Shown one piece after another: positions 9,241 to 17,166 of a stretch of 64,000 bases of DNA. Source of the stretch: Bog-366 sp964501985 (GTDB lineage Bacteria; Acidobacteriota; Terriglobia; UBA7540); the NCBI GenBank assembly GCA_964501985.1, contig CAZCVY010000002.1, positions 1 through 64,000 of the forward strand. The letters are read 5' to 3'. The notes beneath the pieces are model-generated. The model saw only the letters and a list, made by a program, of their open reading frames with translations. It was not told where the DNA came from and searched no databases. The translations under genes were made by a program, and so were the position numbers. Position 1 is the first letter of the stretch; each line of letters begins with the position of its first letter.

Positions 9241-11202
9241 ATGAAGCGAAACTTCGCTCTAATACTGGCAACACTATCTGTGCTTTTCTTGCTGGCCTCG
9301 TGCCAGAAGCCCCTCGCGACGACCACCATCAACGTGGACGGCGCAGATAAGGGAAGGATCTTTGAAGGGATCGGCGGGGTCAGCGCGGGCGCGTCTTCGC
9401 GTCTATTGCCCGACTATCCCGAACCCGAGCGCAGCCAGATTTTGGACTACCTGTTTAAGCCCAACTACGGCGCATCCCTTCAGCACCTGAAGGTGGAGGT
9501 AGGCGGCGACACGAATTCCACCGACGGCTCTGAGCCCAGCCACATGCGCGCCCGCACCGACGAGAACTACGATCGCGGCTATGAGTGGTGGTTGATGGAA
9601 CAGGCCAAGGCCCGCAACCCCAAAATCATGCTCGATATCCTGCCCTGGGGAGCGCCCGGATGGATTGGCAACGGCAAATACTACTCTCAGGACATGGCGA
9701 ACTACATGGTGAAGTTCATTCAGGGCGCCAAGAAGGCTGACGGCCTGGATATCGACTATGTGGGCATATGGAACGAAACGAATTATGATGTTGGATATAT
9801 CAAGATGCTGAAAAAGACACTGGTGGCGAACGGCCTCACGACCAAGGTGGTGGCCGCGGACCTCTACGAAAATCAATGGAAAATCACCGACGACTTCAAG
9901 CAGGACCCGGAGCTGAAGAATGCCGTCTACGCCATCACCGCCCACTACGCGCGGGTGAAGGGGAATTTCTACGTCACCGGAGGCGCGCTCGAGTCGGGTA
10001 AGCTGCTGTGGTCGAGCGAAGACCAACCCTTTGACGAAACGGGAGTCATCCTGCAACGCGATTGGAAGCCGGGCGCGAGAATTTGGGCCAACGTGCTGAA
10101 CACCAACTACATTGACGGCAAGGTCACCAAGACGGAGACCTGGAGCCCGGTGACCTCCTACTACGACAACCTGGCGGCGCCGAATTCCGGGTTGATGTAC
10201 GCGAATACGCCGTGGTCGGGACATTACAACGTGCAGTCGGCCATCTGGGTGACGGCGCACACCACGCAGTTCGCGCAGCCGGGCTGGCAGTACCTCGACA
10301 AGGCTTGCGGATACCTGAAGGGCGGTGGGAGTTACGTGACGCTCAAAGCTCCTGCGGGCGGCGACTACAGCGCCATTGTGGAAACGGTTGCCGCCACGGC
10401 GCCGCAGGAGGTGGAGTTCCAGGTTTCCGGCGGCCTCTCGCCGGGCACGATCCATGTGTGGGAGACCAACGCGGTCAAATCCTTTGAAAAGCTTAGCGAC
10501 CTTACTCCGCAGAATGGCTCATTCCGCATCACCCTCGAGCCCGATGCAATTTATTCGTTGACGACCACGGTCGGGCAGGGGAAGGGAACCGCCACGCCTC
10601 CGCCGCCGGGGCCGTTTCCGTTCCCTTACTCGGATGATTTCGAGAGCGTCGCCATCGGCAAAGCGCCCAAATATCTGGCCGACCAGGATGGCGCCTTCGA
10701 AGCGGCGGCGTGCAGCGGACGGCCCGGCAAGTGCCTTCGCCAGGTCATTGATAAGTGTCCGATTCCGTGGGGAGGCATCAGCCCGGACCCGTTTACTCTC
10801 CTGGGCAATGCCGATTGGTCGGATTACGAGGTCAGTACGGACGCGATGATTGAGGCGTCGGGTACCGTGACCCTGATCGGGCGCATCGATTCCGCCGACG
10901 TGTTCCAGGACAACAAGGCGCGTTGGCCGAGCGCCTACGTCCTCTCGCTCCAGCAGGACGGCGCGTGGGAACTGAACAGTACGAAGTTCAATTCTCCTCC
11001 GAACAAGCTCGCATCGGGGAAGGTGGCGTCTCCGCCGAAGTCTTGGCACCACCTGGCGCTGGCTTTCAAGGGTTCCTCGATTCACGTGAGCATGGATGGC
11101 GCGGCTGTCGCGAGCGTTTCGGACACGAGCCACACGAAAGGAATGGCTGGAGTCGGAACCGCGTGGAACACTGCGCAGTTTGATAATTTCGCGGTCAAAT
11201 AA
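9241..11202 (+). CDS. GH59 galactocerebrosidase-like lipoprotein
   Basis: 653 aa; ATG 9241 follows AGGAGG at 9229-9234. The lipoprotein signal peptide ends in LLASC (lipobox), so the enzyme is probably membrane anchored. The resemblance to animal galactosylceramidase (GALC) is striking: FEGIGGVSAG, the SQILDYLFKPN(Y/F)GAS block, NYDRGYEWWL, DIDYVGIWNE, KLLWSSED, PWSGHY and AHTTQF.QPGW all have direct counterparts in the mammalian enzyme. Glu179 (IWNETN) corresponds to the acid/base and Glu260 (WSSEDQP) to the nucleophile. After the TIM barrel and beta-sandwich a C-terminal lectin-like domain (from about residue 455, FPYSDDFES, ending AQFDNFAVK) is also kept. Expected reaction: release of beta-galactose from galactolipids or related beta-galactosides. 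It lies 142 nt after the GH2 gene. Confidence 0.92.
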   Translation: MKRNFALILATLSVLFLLASCQKPLATTTINVDGADKGRIFEGIGGVSAGASSRLLPDYPEPERSQILDYLFKPNYGASLQHLKVEVGGDTNSTDGSEPSHMRARTDENYDRGYEWWLMEQAKARNPKIMLDILPWGAPGWIGNGKYYSQDMANYMVKFIQGAKKADGLDIDYVGIWNETNYDVGYIKMLKKTLVANGLTTKVVAADLYENQWKITDDFKQDPELKNAVYAITAHYARVKGNFYVTGGALESGKLLWSSEDQPFDETGVILQRDWKPGARIWANVLNTNYIDGKVTKTETWSPVTSYYDNLAAPNSGLMYANTPWSGHYNVQSAIWVTAHTTQFAQPGWQYLDKACGYLKGGGSYVTLKAPAGGDYSAIVETVAATAPQEVEFQVSGGLSPGTIHVWETNAVKSFEKLSDLTPQNGSFRITLEPDAIYSLTTTVGQGKGTATPPPPGPFPFPYSDDFESVAIGKAPKYLADQDGAFEAAACSGRPGKCLRQVIDKCPIPWGGISPDPFTLLGNADWSDYEVSTDAMIEASGTVTLIGRIDSADVFQDNKARWPSAYVLSLQQDGAWELNSTKFNSPPNKLASGKVASPPKSWHHLALAFKGSSIHVSMDGAAVASVSDTSHTKGMAGVGTAWNTAQFDNFAVK

Positions 11203-11221
11203 ACAAGGGGAAACGCGATCT

Positions 11222-11307
11222 CACGCCGAGCCGCTGAGGCCGAGAGGCCGAGCAGGACAGGAGTCCGCTTATGCCAAATCCCTGCGCCTTTGCGTCTCTG
11301 CGTGAAA
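11222..11307. repeat. Inverted pair of degenerate 8-nt word arrays
   Basis: The left arm (11222-11253) reads as four 8-nt words (CACGCCGA, GCCGCTGA, GGCCGAGA, GGCCGAGC). The reverse complement of 11276-11307 begins with CACGCAGA, GACGCAAA, GGCGCAGG. It looks like an 8-nt relative of the heptamer elements described elsewhere in the window. The rest of 11203-11534 holds no recognisable gene, only smaller GC palindromes. Confidence 0.45.
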
Positions 11308-11534
11308 CTCGCCGGACGGCATATTACTGAGCGGGGTAGCGCGGAGGTAGCGCCGTCCAGCTTCCTCCGCGGTTCTTAATATGAGAACATCAACAACGCT
11401 AACCACATTCGAACACGAAACGTGACGGGCGCACCAAGAGCCGCAGAGGAGCGCAAACGACGCGCACCTCTGCGCTATCCCGCTGAGGAGAATTCTGGTT
11501 GAAACTCTGAAGGGTGCTCGGGACAGCTAAAAAC

Positions 11535-11954
11535 ATGCCTCTTACAATCCGTTTCATTAACAAGACGGACTACGAACCAGGTGTCGCACTCGGCGAGATC
11601 ACACTGGATGACTTCGTCGAAAGCTTCGAATCATGGCTAACCTTCTGGAATGTTGATCAGTACGAGAACCAGTGGCGGGAAGGCATTCACCGATTACTTG
11701 AAGGAGCGCCGAAGTCTTGCCTCATTACATCGATCGCCGAACCGAAGTACGAACACTTCGGTGCCTGGTGGAAGCTTTATCGGGACGGGGAATACGTCGT
11801 GGTTCAGAACCAGTTGCTGCATTCAATGGTGCTTGGGAGCAACTTCAACTCCGAAAATCCGTATGAATTCATCCCCGATCGGTCCTCGCTCAGCGAAGAC
11901 GGTGTGGCTGTCTCAGAATGGTGTATCAAATTCAACAGCATCAGGCCTCTGTAA
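11535..11954 (+). CDS. CdiI-like contact-dependent inhibition immunity protein (orphan)
   Basis: 139 aa from ATG 11535; a GTG at 11514 is an alternative and neither has a strong ribosome site. The pattern matches the CdiI family described from E. coli NC101: an acidic N-terminal strand, then ESFESWLTFWNVDQYENQW, KSCLITSIAEP, a WW.LYRDGEYVVVQNQLL core and the C-terminal EDGVAVSEWCIKFNSI. In that family the protein neutralises the toxic C-terminal domain of CdiA. No cdiA, cdiB or other polymorphic-toxin gene is nearby, so this is an orphan or scavenged immunity gene. It borders a repeat-rich segment that also holds HigBA, which fits an accessory region. Confidence 0.65.
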   Translation: MPLTIRFINKTDYEPGVALGEITLDDFVESFESWLTFWNVDQYENQWREGIHRLLEGAPKSCLITSIAEPKYEHFGAWWKLYRDGEYVVVQNQLLHSMVLGSNFNSENPYEFIPDRSSLSEDGVAVSEWCIKFNSIRPL

Positions 11955-12017
11955 CTGTGGGGCCTTTCTTTATATACGCAGACTTGACACAGAGGCGCAG
12001 CATGAAACGAAGCCTCC

Positions 12018-12339
12018 GCCCGTGATCGCGAGGATTCACGCGCGGCTCTTCTCTCCTGCGTGGCCACGCGCAAGCCCATCAGCTATTACGGCCGTGAGTT
12101 GGGGGGGAGCGGGCGACCGTCAACGTCTGTCGATTGCACCTCCGGAATGGTCCTACGCTGACTAGCTGCTTTTTTCCACTTTCATGTAGTCGGTGAGGGT
12201 CACGAACGTATAGCCCCGCTTCTTCAGTTCCGGAATCAGGCGGGAGAGCACTTCGACCGAATTGGGTATTTCGTGAAAGACGAGGATATGGTCGAAGACG
12301 CCTTTGCGCTCGAGTTGTTCGAGGGTTCGCATAACGTAA
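12018..12339. repeat. Direct repeat, copy 1 (deacetylase 3' end and downstream flank)
   Basis: About 320 bp that align collinearly with 13586-13906 at high identity (roughly 85% by eye). The repeat contains the last ~55 codons of the deacetylase gene plus ~145 bp of its downstream sequence. It ends abruptly after ACGTAA at 12339. Confidence 0.8.
12162..12339 (-). pseudogene. C-terminal fragment of polysaccharide deacetylase (duplicate)
   Basis: In the minus frame this encodes YVMRTLEQLERKGVFDH.. through ..TDYMKVEKSS and a stop, nearly the same as the C-terminus of the intact gene at 13729-14628 (...TDYMKVEKPS). Everything upstream of YVMRT is missing and replaced by unrelated DNA, so it is a truncated duplicate without its catalytic motifs. 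Confidence 0.8.
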
Positions 12340-12388
12340 GGAGAGAAAGGGGGTCCAGGTACCCTTCCTCCCCGTCCGCACTACCCCG

Positions 12389-12691
12389 CTACGCGTGGAC
12401 GGCGGCCATGCGCTTGAGGGTAGGAAGGGTCTTGATGGTTTTTCCGGCTTCCTGCTGGGCGACGCGCAGATCATAGAGGCTTTGCAGATTGATCCAGAAT
12501 ACGGCGCTGGTGCCGAAGAAATGCGCCAGGCGCAACGCCGTGTCGGCCGTGATGTCGCGGCGTCCGTTCAGAATCTGGGTGATGCGATTGGTGGGAACCT
12601 GCAAGTGGCGGGCCAGGGCGGCGGCGCTCATGTTGAGTTCCTTCAATTCCTCGGCCAAGTGTTCTCCGGGATGGATCGCAAGCAGCGGCAT
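12389..12691 (-). CDS. higA: HigA-family antitoxin
   Basis: 100 aa. The start is ATG 12691 (MPLLAIHPGEHLAEEL) with AAAGGA 7 nt upstream; a longer reading frame to 12760 adds an unconserved N-terminus. Helix-turn-helix (XRE/Cro type) with SAAALARHLQVPTNRITQI as the DNA-recognition region, then ILNGRRDITADTALRLAHFFGTSAVFWINLQ, the hallmark of HigA/VapI antitoxins. It neutralises HigB and represses the operon. The gene follows higB by 43 nt, the toxin-first order usual for higBA. Confidence 0.9.
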   Translation of the reverse strand: MPLLAIHPGEHLAEELKELNMSAAALARHLQVPTNRITQILNGRRDITADTALRLAHFFGTSAVFWINLQSLYDLRVAQQEAGKTIKTLPTLKRMAAVHA

Positions 12692-12734
12692 TTGGGTTCC
12701 TTTCGTCGTTCCTCGCCTTACCGGCAATCGAGTC

Positions 12735-13019
12735 CTAGTGGTAATCGACAATCTCAACATTCACCGGACCAGGAGAGCGGTCCGGCCATTCGAAGCATAC
12801 GCGCCACCGGTCGTTGATGCGGATGCTGTATTGACCTTCTCGGTTGCCCCTGAGGGCCTCGAACCTGTTTCCGGGCAAGACGGCAAGGTCGCGGAGTGTG
12901 TGGGCCGCTTCGAGCCGGTCCAGCTTCAAGCGAGCGGCGCGTTCGATGCCCGAGAAGGCTTTGACGCGTTTTCCAGCCGCGAAAGCAGAGGTTTCCTTCG
13001 CCCGGAAACTAACGATCAT
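12735..13019 (-). CDS. higB: HigB-family toxin (RelE/ParE superfamily mRNA interferase)
   Basis: 94 aa from ATG 13019 (a GTG at 13025 adds two residues). MIVSFRAKETSAFAAGKRVK, then LPGNRFEALRGNREGQYSIRINDRWRVCFEW and the C-terminal VEIVDYH, all diagnostic for ribosome-dependent RNase HigB. Family members cut mRNA on the ribosome. A promoter with its -10 box 6 nt before the ATG implies a leaderless message. The pair lies between two copies of a deacetylase-gene end, so it arrived or was retained as part of a duplication or insertion. Confidence 0.9.
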   Translation of the reverse strand: MIVSFRAKETSAFAAGKRVKAFSGIERAARLKLDRLEAAHTLRDLAVLPGNRFEALRGNREGQYSIRINDRWRVCFEWPDRSPGPVNVEIVDYH

Positions 13020-13025
13020 CAACAC

Positions 13026-13054
13026 AATCTAGCAAATGAGACGAAGGACGTCAA
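13026..13054 (-). promoter_or_regulatory. Promoter of higBA
   Basis: TTGACG (13049-13054), a 17-nt spacer and TAGATT (13026-13031) on the minus strand. The start would fall at or next to the A of ATG 13019, predicting a leaderless transcript. Confidence 0.55.
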
Positions 13055-13190
13055 GCGTAACGACAAGGAGCCACTGTGGACCTATTGGTCAGGTCCGCCG
13101 GCCTTGCGGGCGACCTGGGTGGAAAGCCTAAGGGTGGTCTTCCTTGCGGCGAAAGGCATTCACTTGAGGGTGAGTTGGGGACGGGGAAAT

Positions 13191-13290
13191 CCACGTTTCC
13201 CGGTTTTTCCACTTGGCATCGTGCCGATAGTGGAGCAAGCAAGAGACGTCAACCTGCTGTCCAGGCCCCGCCGCTCTCCGAGCATTGAAC
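13191..13290. repeat. Dispersed ~98-bp repeat, copy B (inverted relative to 719-816)
   Basis: See copy A. Reverse-complement identity covers the whole length, with strongest blocks GATGCCAAGTGGA and CTGGACAGCAGGT. Confidence 0.6.
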
Positions 13291-13585
13291 ATTTTGAACC
13301 GTAGGGACGGTGCTGTTTTTTGCCTTTCCCGAGGAGCCAACCACTGAACCACGCCATAGGGGCAGGCCTCGTGCCTGCCCACCTCGGGGCTGGTTCGGCC
13401 CCCGATTGGGCACCACACGAGGGGTGCCCCTACCTGGGCGTCCGGCCGGCCGGGGCGTGGGCATCCTACCCGCACGGTGGCGGGAGCGTGACGCTCCCGC
13501 GACAGCGGGCAAGATGCCCGCGCTGCGGATGTAATTGTCACTGTACTTCGCAATCCTCAGTGGTCGCGCTGACGATGACGGCGCT
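13291..13585. other. Gene-free, palindrome-rich interval
   Basis: No supported gene. It is a mosaic of short self-complementary phrases such as GGGGCAGGCCTCGTGCCTGCCC (split by 2 nt), GGCGGGAGCGTGACGCTCCCGC and GCGGGCAAGATGCCCGC, typical of dispersed extragenic repeats in GC-rich Acidobacterial genomes. Confidence 0.5.
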
Positions 13586-13906
13586 GACCGTGATCGCAAA
13601 GATTCATGGGCGGATCTTCTTTCCCGTTTGACCATGCGAAAGCCAATCAATTTCTACGGCCATGAGTTGGGGGAAGCGGGTGACCGCCCGCCGCTATCGA
13701 GTGTACATCTCGAATGCGCCCACGCAGGTTAGCTCGGTTTTTCCACTTTCATGTAGTCAGTGAGGGTCACGAACGTATAGCCCCGCTTCTCCAGCTCCGG
13801 AATCAGGCGGGAGAGCACTTCGACCGAATTCGGTATTTCGTGAAAAACGAGGATATGGTCGAAAACGCCTTTGCGCTCGCGTTGCTCGATGGTTCGCATC
13901 ACGTAA
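13586..13906. repeat. Direct repeat, copy 2 (parental, overlaps intact deacetylase gene)
   Basis: Parental partner of 12018-12339. The homology ends at ACGTAA (13901-13906) inside the deacetylase coding sequence; the start-to-start offset is 1568 bp, and HigBA lies between the copies. Confidence 0.8.
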
Positions 13907-14628
13907 TCGTGCAGCGAGGGCTGGGGACACTTGGATATGTCTTTTCCCACGCAGAAATAGTCTTCGGAATCGACGTCGCGCAGGGTGACGGGCAGCGTAG
14001 TGGACTTGCCCATGACGTGGTAGCCGCGTGCTTCGATTCGCTGCTGGATCTCCGGCCAGATCTCCCAATCCGGCGGCCGGAGATATTGCGGTTTCGTCCC
14101 GGTAATGAGCTCGATGGTGCGCGAGGCGCGATCGATGTCATTCAGGATCCAATCCTCGCCGTAGCGTTTCTGCATCAAGCGGAAATTGCCGTGGCCGTAG
14201 GTGTGGTTTTCGATTTCGTGGCCGCGGCGGTGCTCTTCCTCGGCGGCTTGGCGGCAAGTAATGCCGGTATCGACCTTCCGGCAGTCCTTATCGGCGGCAG
14301 GAGCGAGCCGCCATGCCATAACGAAGAATGTAGCCTTCGCCCGCTCGCGGTCGAGCAAATCCAGCAGGCTGGCCGACGCATGTCCAGCCTCGGAGTTTCC
14401 CTTCAGCACCCAGGGACGCGGGCCATCATCAAAGGTCAGGGCAATAATCTTGGGAGAGGAGCCGCGATCCAGGGGCCGCGCCGCACTTGGGGAAGTTTGA
14501 GCGGCAGCACTCCAGAGGATGGGCAGCAAGAGTAGGGCGATACGAGCGTAATTACCAATCCGGACGGGCTTATGCAGGGGGTGAAGCTGTCCGGAAGCCG
14601 CCCCCGTTTCGCGTGAATTACTTTCCAT
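13729..14628 (-). CDS. Polysaccharide deacetylase (NodB-homology domain), exported
   Basis: 299 aa with a basic N-terminus and a signal/anchor segment at about residues 28-44 (ARIALLLLPILWSAAA). Carbohydrate esterase 4 motifs are complete: TFDDGP (catalytic base and metal Asp), HEIENHTYGH (metal His pair), YLRPPDW (RxP motif) and LVFHE near the C-terminus. Family enzymes remove N- or O-acetyl groups from chitin-like oligomers, peptidoglycan or exopolysaccharide. A short insert CVGKDISKCP may hold a disulfide. Its 3' third is duplicated at 12162-12339. Confidence 0.88.
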   Translation of the reverse strand: MESNSRETGAASGQLHPLHKPVRIGNYARIALLLLPILWSAAAQTSPSAARPLDRGSSPKIIALTFDDGPRPWVLKGNSEAGHASASLLDLLDRERAKATFFVMAWRLAPAADKDCRKVDTGITCRQAAEEEHRRGHEIENHTYGHGNFRLMQKRYGEDWILNDIDRASRTIELITGTKPQYLRPPDWEIWPEIQQRIEARGYHVMGKSTTLPVTLRDVDSEDYFCVGKDISKCPQPSLHDYVMRTIEQRERKGVFDHILVFHEIPNSVEVLSRLIPELEKRGYTFVTLTDYMKVEKPS

Positions 14629-14702
14629 GTTGAAATCTGCCTTGGGTTCTCCTCACTCGTGTCCAAAATAGATGAGCCTTGCGGCTTCGCCGCTCCGCTG
14701 TG

Positions 14703-14780
14703 CGGAAGGGCTCCGCCCTTCCGGGCCGCGACGGCCCTTTTCTCTTATTCTCCCGGCGCCGGAGGCTCAGCCTCCGGCGC
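14703..14780. repeat. Tandem strong hairpins in the intergenic region
   Basis: CGGAAGGGCTCCGCCCTTCCG (21 nt, written here as stem CGGAAGGGC / GCCCTTCCG) at 14703-14723, and GCGCCGGAGGC / GCCTCCGGCGC at 14756-14780 with a 3-nt loop. They occupy the 312-bp gap between two minus-strand genes; REP-like or transcript-end structures. No poly-T tract follows directly on either strand, and the rest of 14629-14940 shows nothing recognisable. Confidence 0.5.
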
Positions 14781-14940
14781 GGGGAGGATGAGGAGGTTAG
14801 GTAGTAGGCGCATTCCGGGCAGGCGGAGCCAGCCCGCATGGCAAGCGGCAGAGCCGCAGTTCCTCAGTCGATTCAATCCTTTGTTTTTGACGCGAATGCT
14901 CGTTCCTCGCCCGCCGCGCCGTTCCGAAGAATCCACATCG

Positions 14941-16554
14941 TCAGCGTGAGGCTCGAGTGACGGGCGATTTGAGATGGCCGCCGCCGGCTGCCGGCATAAG
15001 GCTCTTTTCGGCGACCAGTTTCACCTCCGGCATTGCCGCGAAGGGCTTGGAGTAGTCGTTGCGCGCATTCCAGAATAGGTATCCGACGCTTCCTTCCTGA
15101 TGGGCCACGCGCACCTGGGTCACGATGTAAGCGGGCGAATAGGTTTTGGTGCGCCAGCCGAAGGCCTGAAGCCACGGACGTAGCACCACTCCGCTGCCGG
15201 CGGTGACCGACTCGAAGCGTTGCATGGACTCGGAAATGAAATGCTCGGGGGCATCGCCGGGATCGGTGTAGCCGTCAAATCCGAAGAAGTGCGACGGGTA
15301 GATCATAGGCGAGATGACGTCGCAATGGCGCGAAAGGTCATGGATGTATTGGCCGGTGAGCGCCAGGTCAACCTGCTTGGCCCAGGCCATCACGCCGAAC
15401 ACGTCGAGTGACACCAGCACGCCCATCGGATGCAGGGTGTCGGTCGCACGAGTAACAAAGTCCGTGATGACCTTCGAGCGCGGCCATTCCGGATGGTCCT
15501 TTTGATAGTTGAACTGCGCGTCCGCCTGGTCTCCCTCGGCAGGGAAGCGGACGTAGTCAAACTGTATTTCGTCGGCCCCGGCGCTGGCGGCAAGGCGCGC
15601 CAAGTCCAAATCGTAATCCTGCACCGCGCGGTTGGAAGGATCGGTCCACACCAGCTTGCCATTTTCCAGCCAGGACTTGTTGAACTTCCGCGAGTGCACG
15701 GCAAGTTCCGGGTAGGTCGAGGCCAGGTGCTCGTCGCGGAACAGGGCGATGCGCGCGATGGCGTGGATGTGCAACGAGTGCAAATAGTGGATAAACTTCG
15801 GCAGATTGCGAATAGTGATATCAGGAGTCGGCGCGTAAACGTGCTGGAAGGGAACGTGCAGTTCGCCGTCAAAATCCTTGATGTCGAACACCACGGCGTT
15901 GCCGCCCGCTTCCTTCCAGTGCTCGATCAGGTCAAGCCCCGAGCCGGAACCCGCGGTGTAAGCGGTCAGGTAAATGCCGCGCGCGACAAAATCCTTCGGC
16001 GTTGGGACGGGCTTGTCCAGGATGGGTTGCAGCGGAATGCCCGGAATCATGATCTGGGCGCCGGGCTTGAGCGGCTTGCCGTCGAGGTTATTCGCCCGGC
16101 GCACGGCTGCTTCCAACTCCGCGCGGCGCATGTAGACGCTCTCAGGCAGGTAGTGCGACACGATCGCGGGCAGACTCTCTCCGCGTTTCACGACGTGGGG
16201 AACGGTCTGCGTCCCCTCAGGCGCGGCCGCCTGCGGCGCTGCTAGGGCGGCCGGTGTGCTGGCCTGCCCCGCGCTCACTTGGCCTGGTGGGGAGAAATAC
16301 GACATGGACCCGAAAACAATGAACCCGAGCAGAAACAAGTCAAGGACGACATGCCTGATAATCACTCTACGCAGTGGGGATCTGGCCGCGGCGGGCGGAT
16401 GGCTTGCCGCCGGCGCGGGCGGCAGCGCTCCCCTTGCGGGGTCACTTACTTGCACCGGCGCAGCCAGCAGCCTGGGAGCAAGCTGGGCGCCGTCGCGGGA
16501 GCAGGACATTGTTTCGTCGGGGTAGATCTGTTGGCAAATAGGACAAGTTTTCAT
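14941..16554 (-). CDS. DUF4015 putative glycoside hydrolase with zinc-ribbon, membrane and LysM segments
   Basis: 537 aa. Order: an N-terminal zinc-ribbon-like CPICQQIYPDETMSC (residues 4-18), a Pro/Ala-rich linker, a transmembrane helix at about 66-86 (VVLDLFLLGFIVFGSM), a LysM-type domain at about 118-172 (HVVKRGESLPAIVSHYL ... KPLKPGAQIMIPG), then the DUF4015 TIM-barrel from about 188 to 515 (GIYLTAYTAG, AVVFDIKDFDGEL, IQFDYVRFPAEGD, VISPMIYPSHF). The IQFDYVRFP motif is the family hallmark, with Asp and Arg in the presumed active site. LysM binds N-acetylglucosamine polymers, so action on peptidoglycan or an exopolysaccharide is plausible (inference). The cytoplasmic zinc ribbon fused to an external hydrolase is unusual. 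Confidence 0.85.
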   Translation of the reverse strand: MKTCPICQQIYPDETMSCSRDGAQLAPRLLAAPVQVSDPARGALPPAPAASHPPAAARSPLRRVIIRHVVLDLFLLGFIVFGSMSYFSPPGQVSAGQASTPAALAAPQAAAPEGTQTVPHVVKRGESLPAIVSHYLPESVYMRRAELEAAVRRANNLDGKPLKPGAQIMIPGIPLQPILDKPVPTPKDFVARGIYLTAYTAGSGSGLDLIEHWKEAGGNAVVFDIKDFDGELHVPFQHVYAPTPDITIRNLPKFIHYLHSLHIHAIARIALFRDEHLASTYPELAVHSRKFNKSWLENGKLVWTDPSNRAVQDYDLDLARLAASAGADEIQFDYVRFPAEGDQADAQFNYQKDHPEWPRSKVITDFVTRATDTLHPMGVLVSLDVFGVMAWAKQVDLALTGQYIHDLSRHCDVISPMIYPSHFFGFDGYTDPGDAPEHFISESMQRFESVTAGSGVVLRPWLQAFGWRTKTYSPAYIVTQVRVAHQEGSVGYLFWNARNDYSKPFAAMPEVKLVAEKSLMPAAGGGHLKSPVTRASR

Positions 16555-16893
16555 TGGCGTTTTCCCAACCCTTCTCGAGGGTTGGTGCGTTCACACCCAA
16601 GCTGTTGCGGGGACGGTACCCGCTTGTTTCGCATCATCATCGAGAGCCTCGGCATAAAGGATGGACTAACCCTTCGTCATGAGGCGGCAAGACACGCATG
16701 ACGCCGCTCACCACGAAATTCGCAACTCCTTACTATCGGATATATCAAGGCCAAACATGAGCCGCAATAGTACAAAGGTACGGCAATTTTGCGAGAGGTG
16801 CAGGAATAGGCAGCGACATAATGCCCGACAGGCAATTCTCTCCTTGGCGGGGGATCTCAGCGGACGGACGTTCGTAGGCATCGGCTGACTGCC
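16555..16893. other. Gene-free interval
   Basis: No reading frame here has recognisable homology, a ribosome site or good codon use. I see no repeat arrays or clear terminator. Confidence 0.4.
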
Positions 16894-17166
16894 CTAAGAA
16901 GGGCGTGATGCGGGGTGCGCGGATTGTACCTGAAGGGCTGTCATGCGATTCGTGACTGCGGCCTGCTTCTCCGCCGCCCGTTGCCCCAGGACATTGTCCT
17001 TCGCGGAGTTCTGGGGGAGACATTTGCGCCGGTGGTACTGGCCCGAGGCGATTTGTGCGCAGTGCGGACAGCGGTAAGTAGCTGACGCACGCTTGCGGAA
17101 GGAGACGACGAAGAGGGGAGCGAAGATAATGATTGAGAAAACTCCAACAATTGCCAACGGCACCAT
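16894..17166 (-). CDS. Small membrane protein with zinc-ribbon motif
   Basis: 90 aa from ATG 17166, supported by AGGAG 9 nt upstream (a longer frame to 17226 lacks this). One N-terminal transmembrane helix (MVPLAIVGVFSIIIFAPLFV), a short basic stretch, then CPHC...H...C (RCPHCAQIASGQYHRRKC), a probable metal-binding knuckle, and a polar C-terminus. I do not recognise a family. The topology suggests the metal site is on the cytoplasmic side, by the positive-inside rule. Confidence 0.5.
   Translation of the reverse strand: MVPLAIVGVFSIIIFAPLFVVSFRKRASATYRCPHCAQIASGQYHRRKCLPQNSAKDNVLGQRAAEKQAAVTNRMTALQVQSAHPASRPS

Noticed and set aside
12018..13906. Composite transposon carrying HigBA
   Set aside because: The flanking direct repeats are deacetylase gene ends, not insertion sequences, and no transposase is present.
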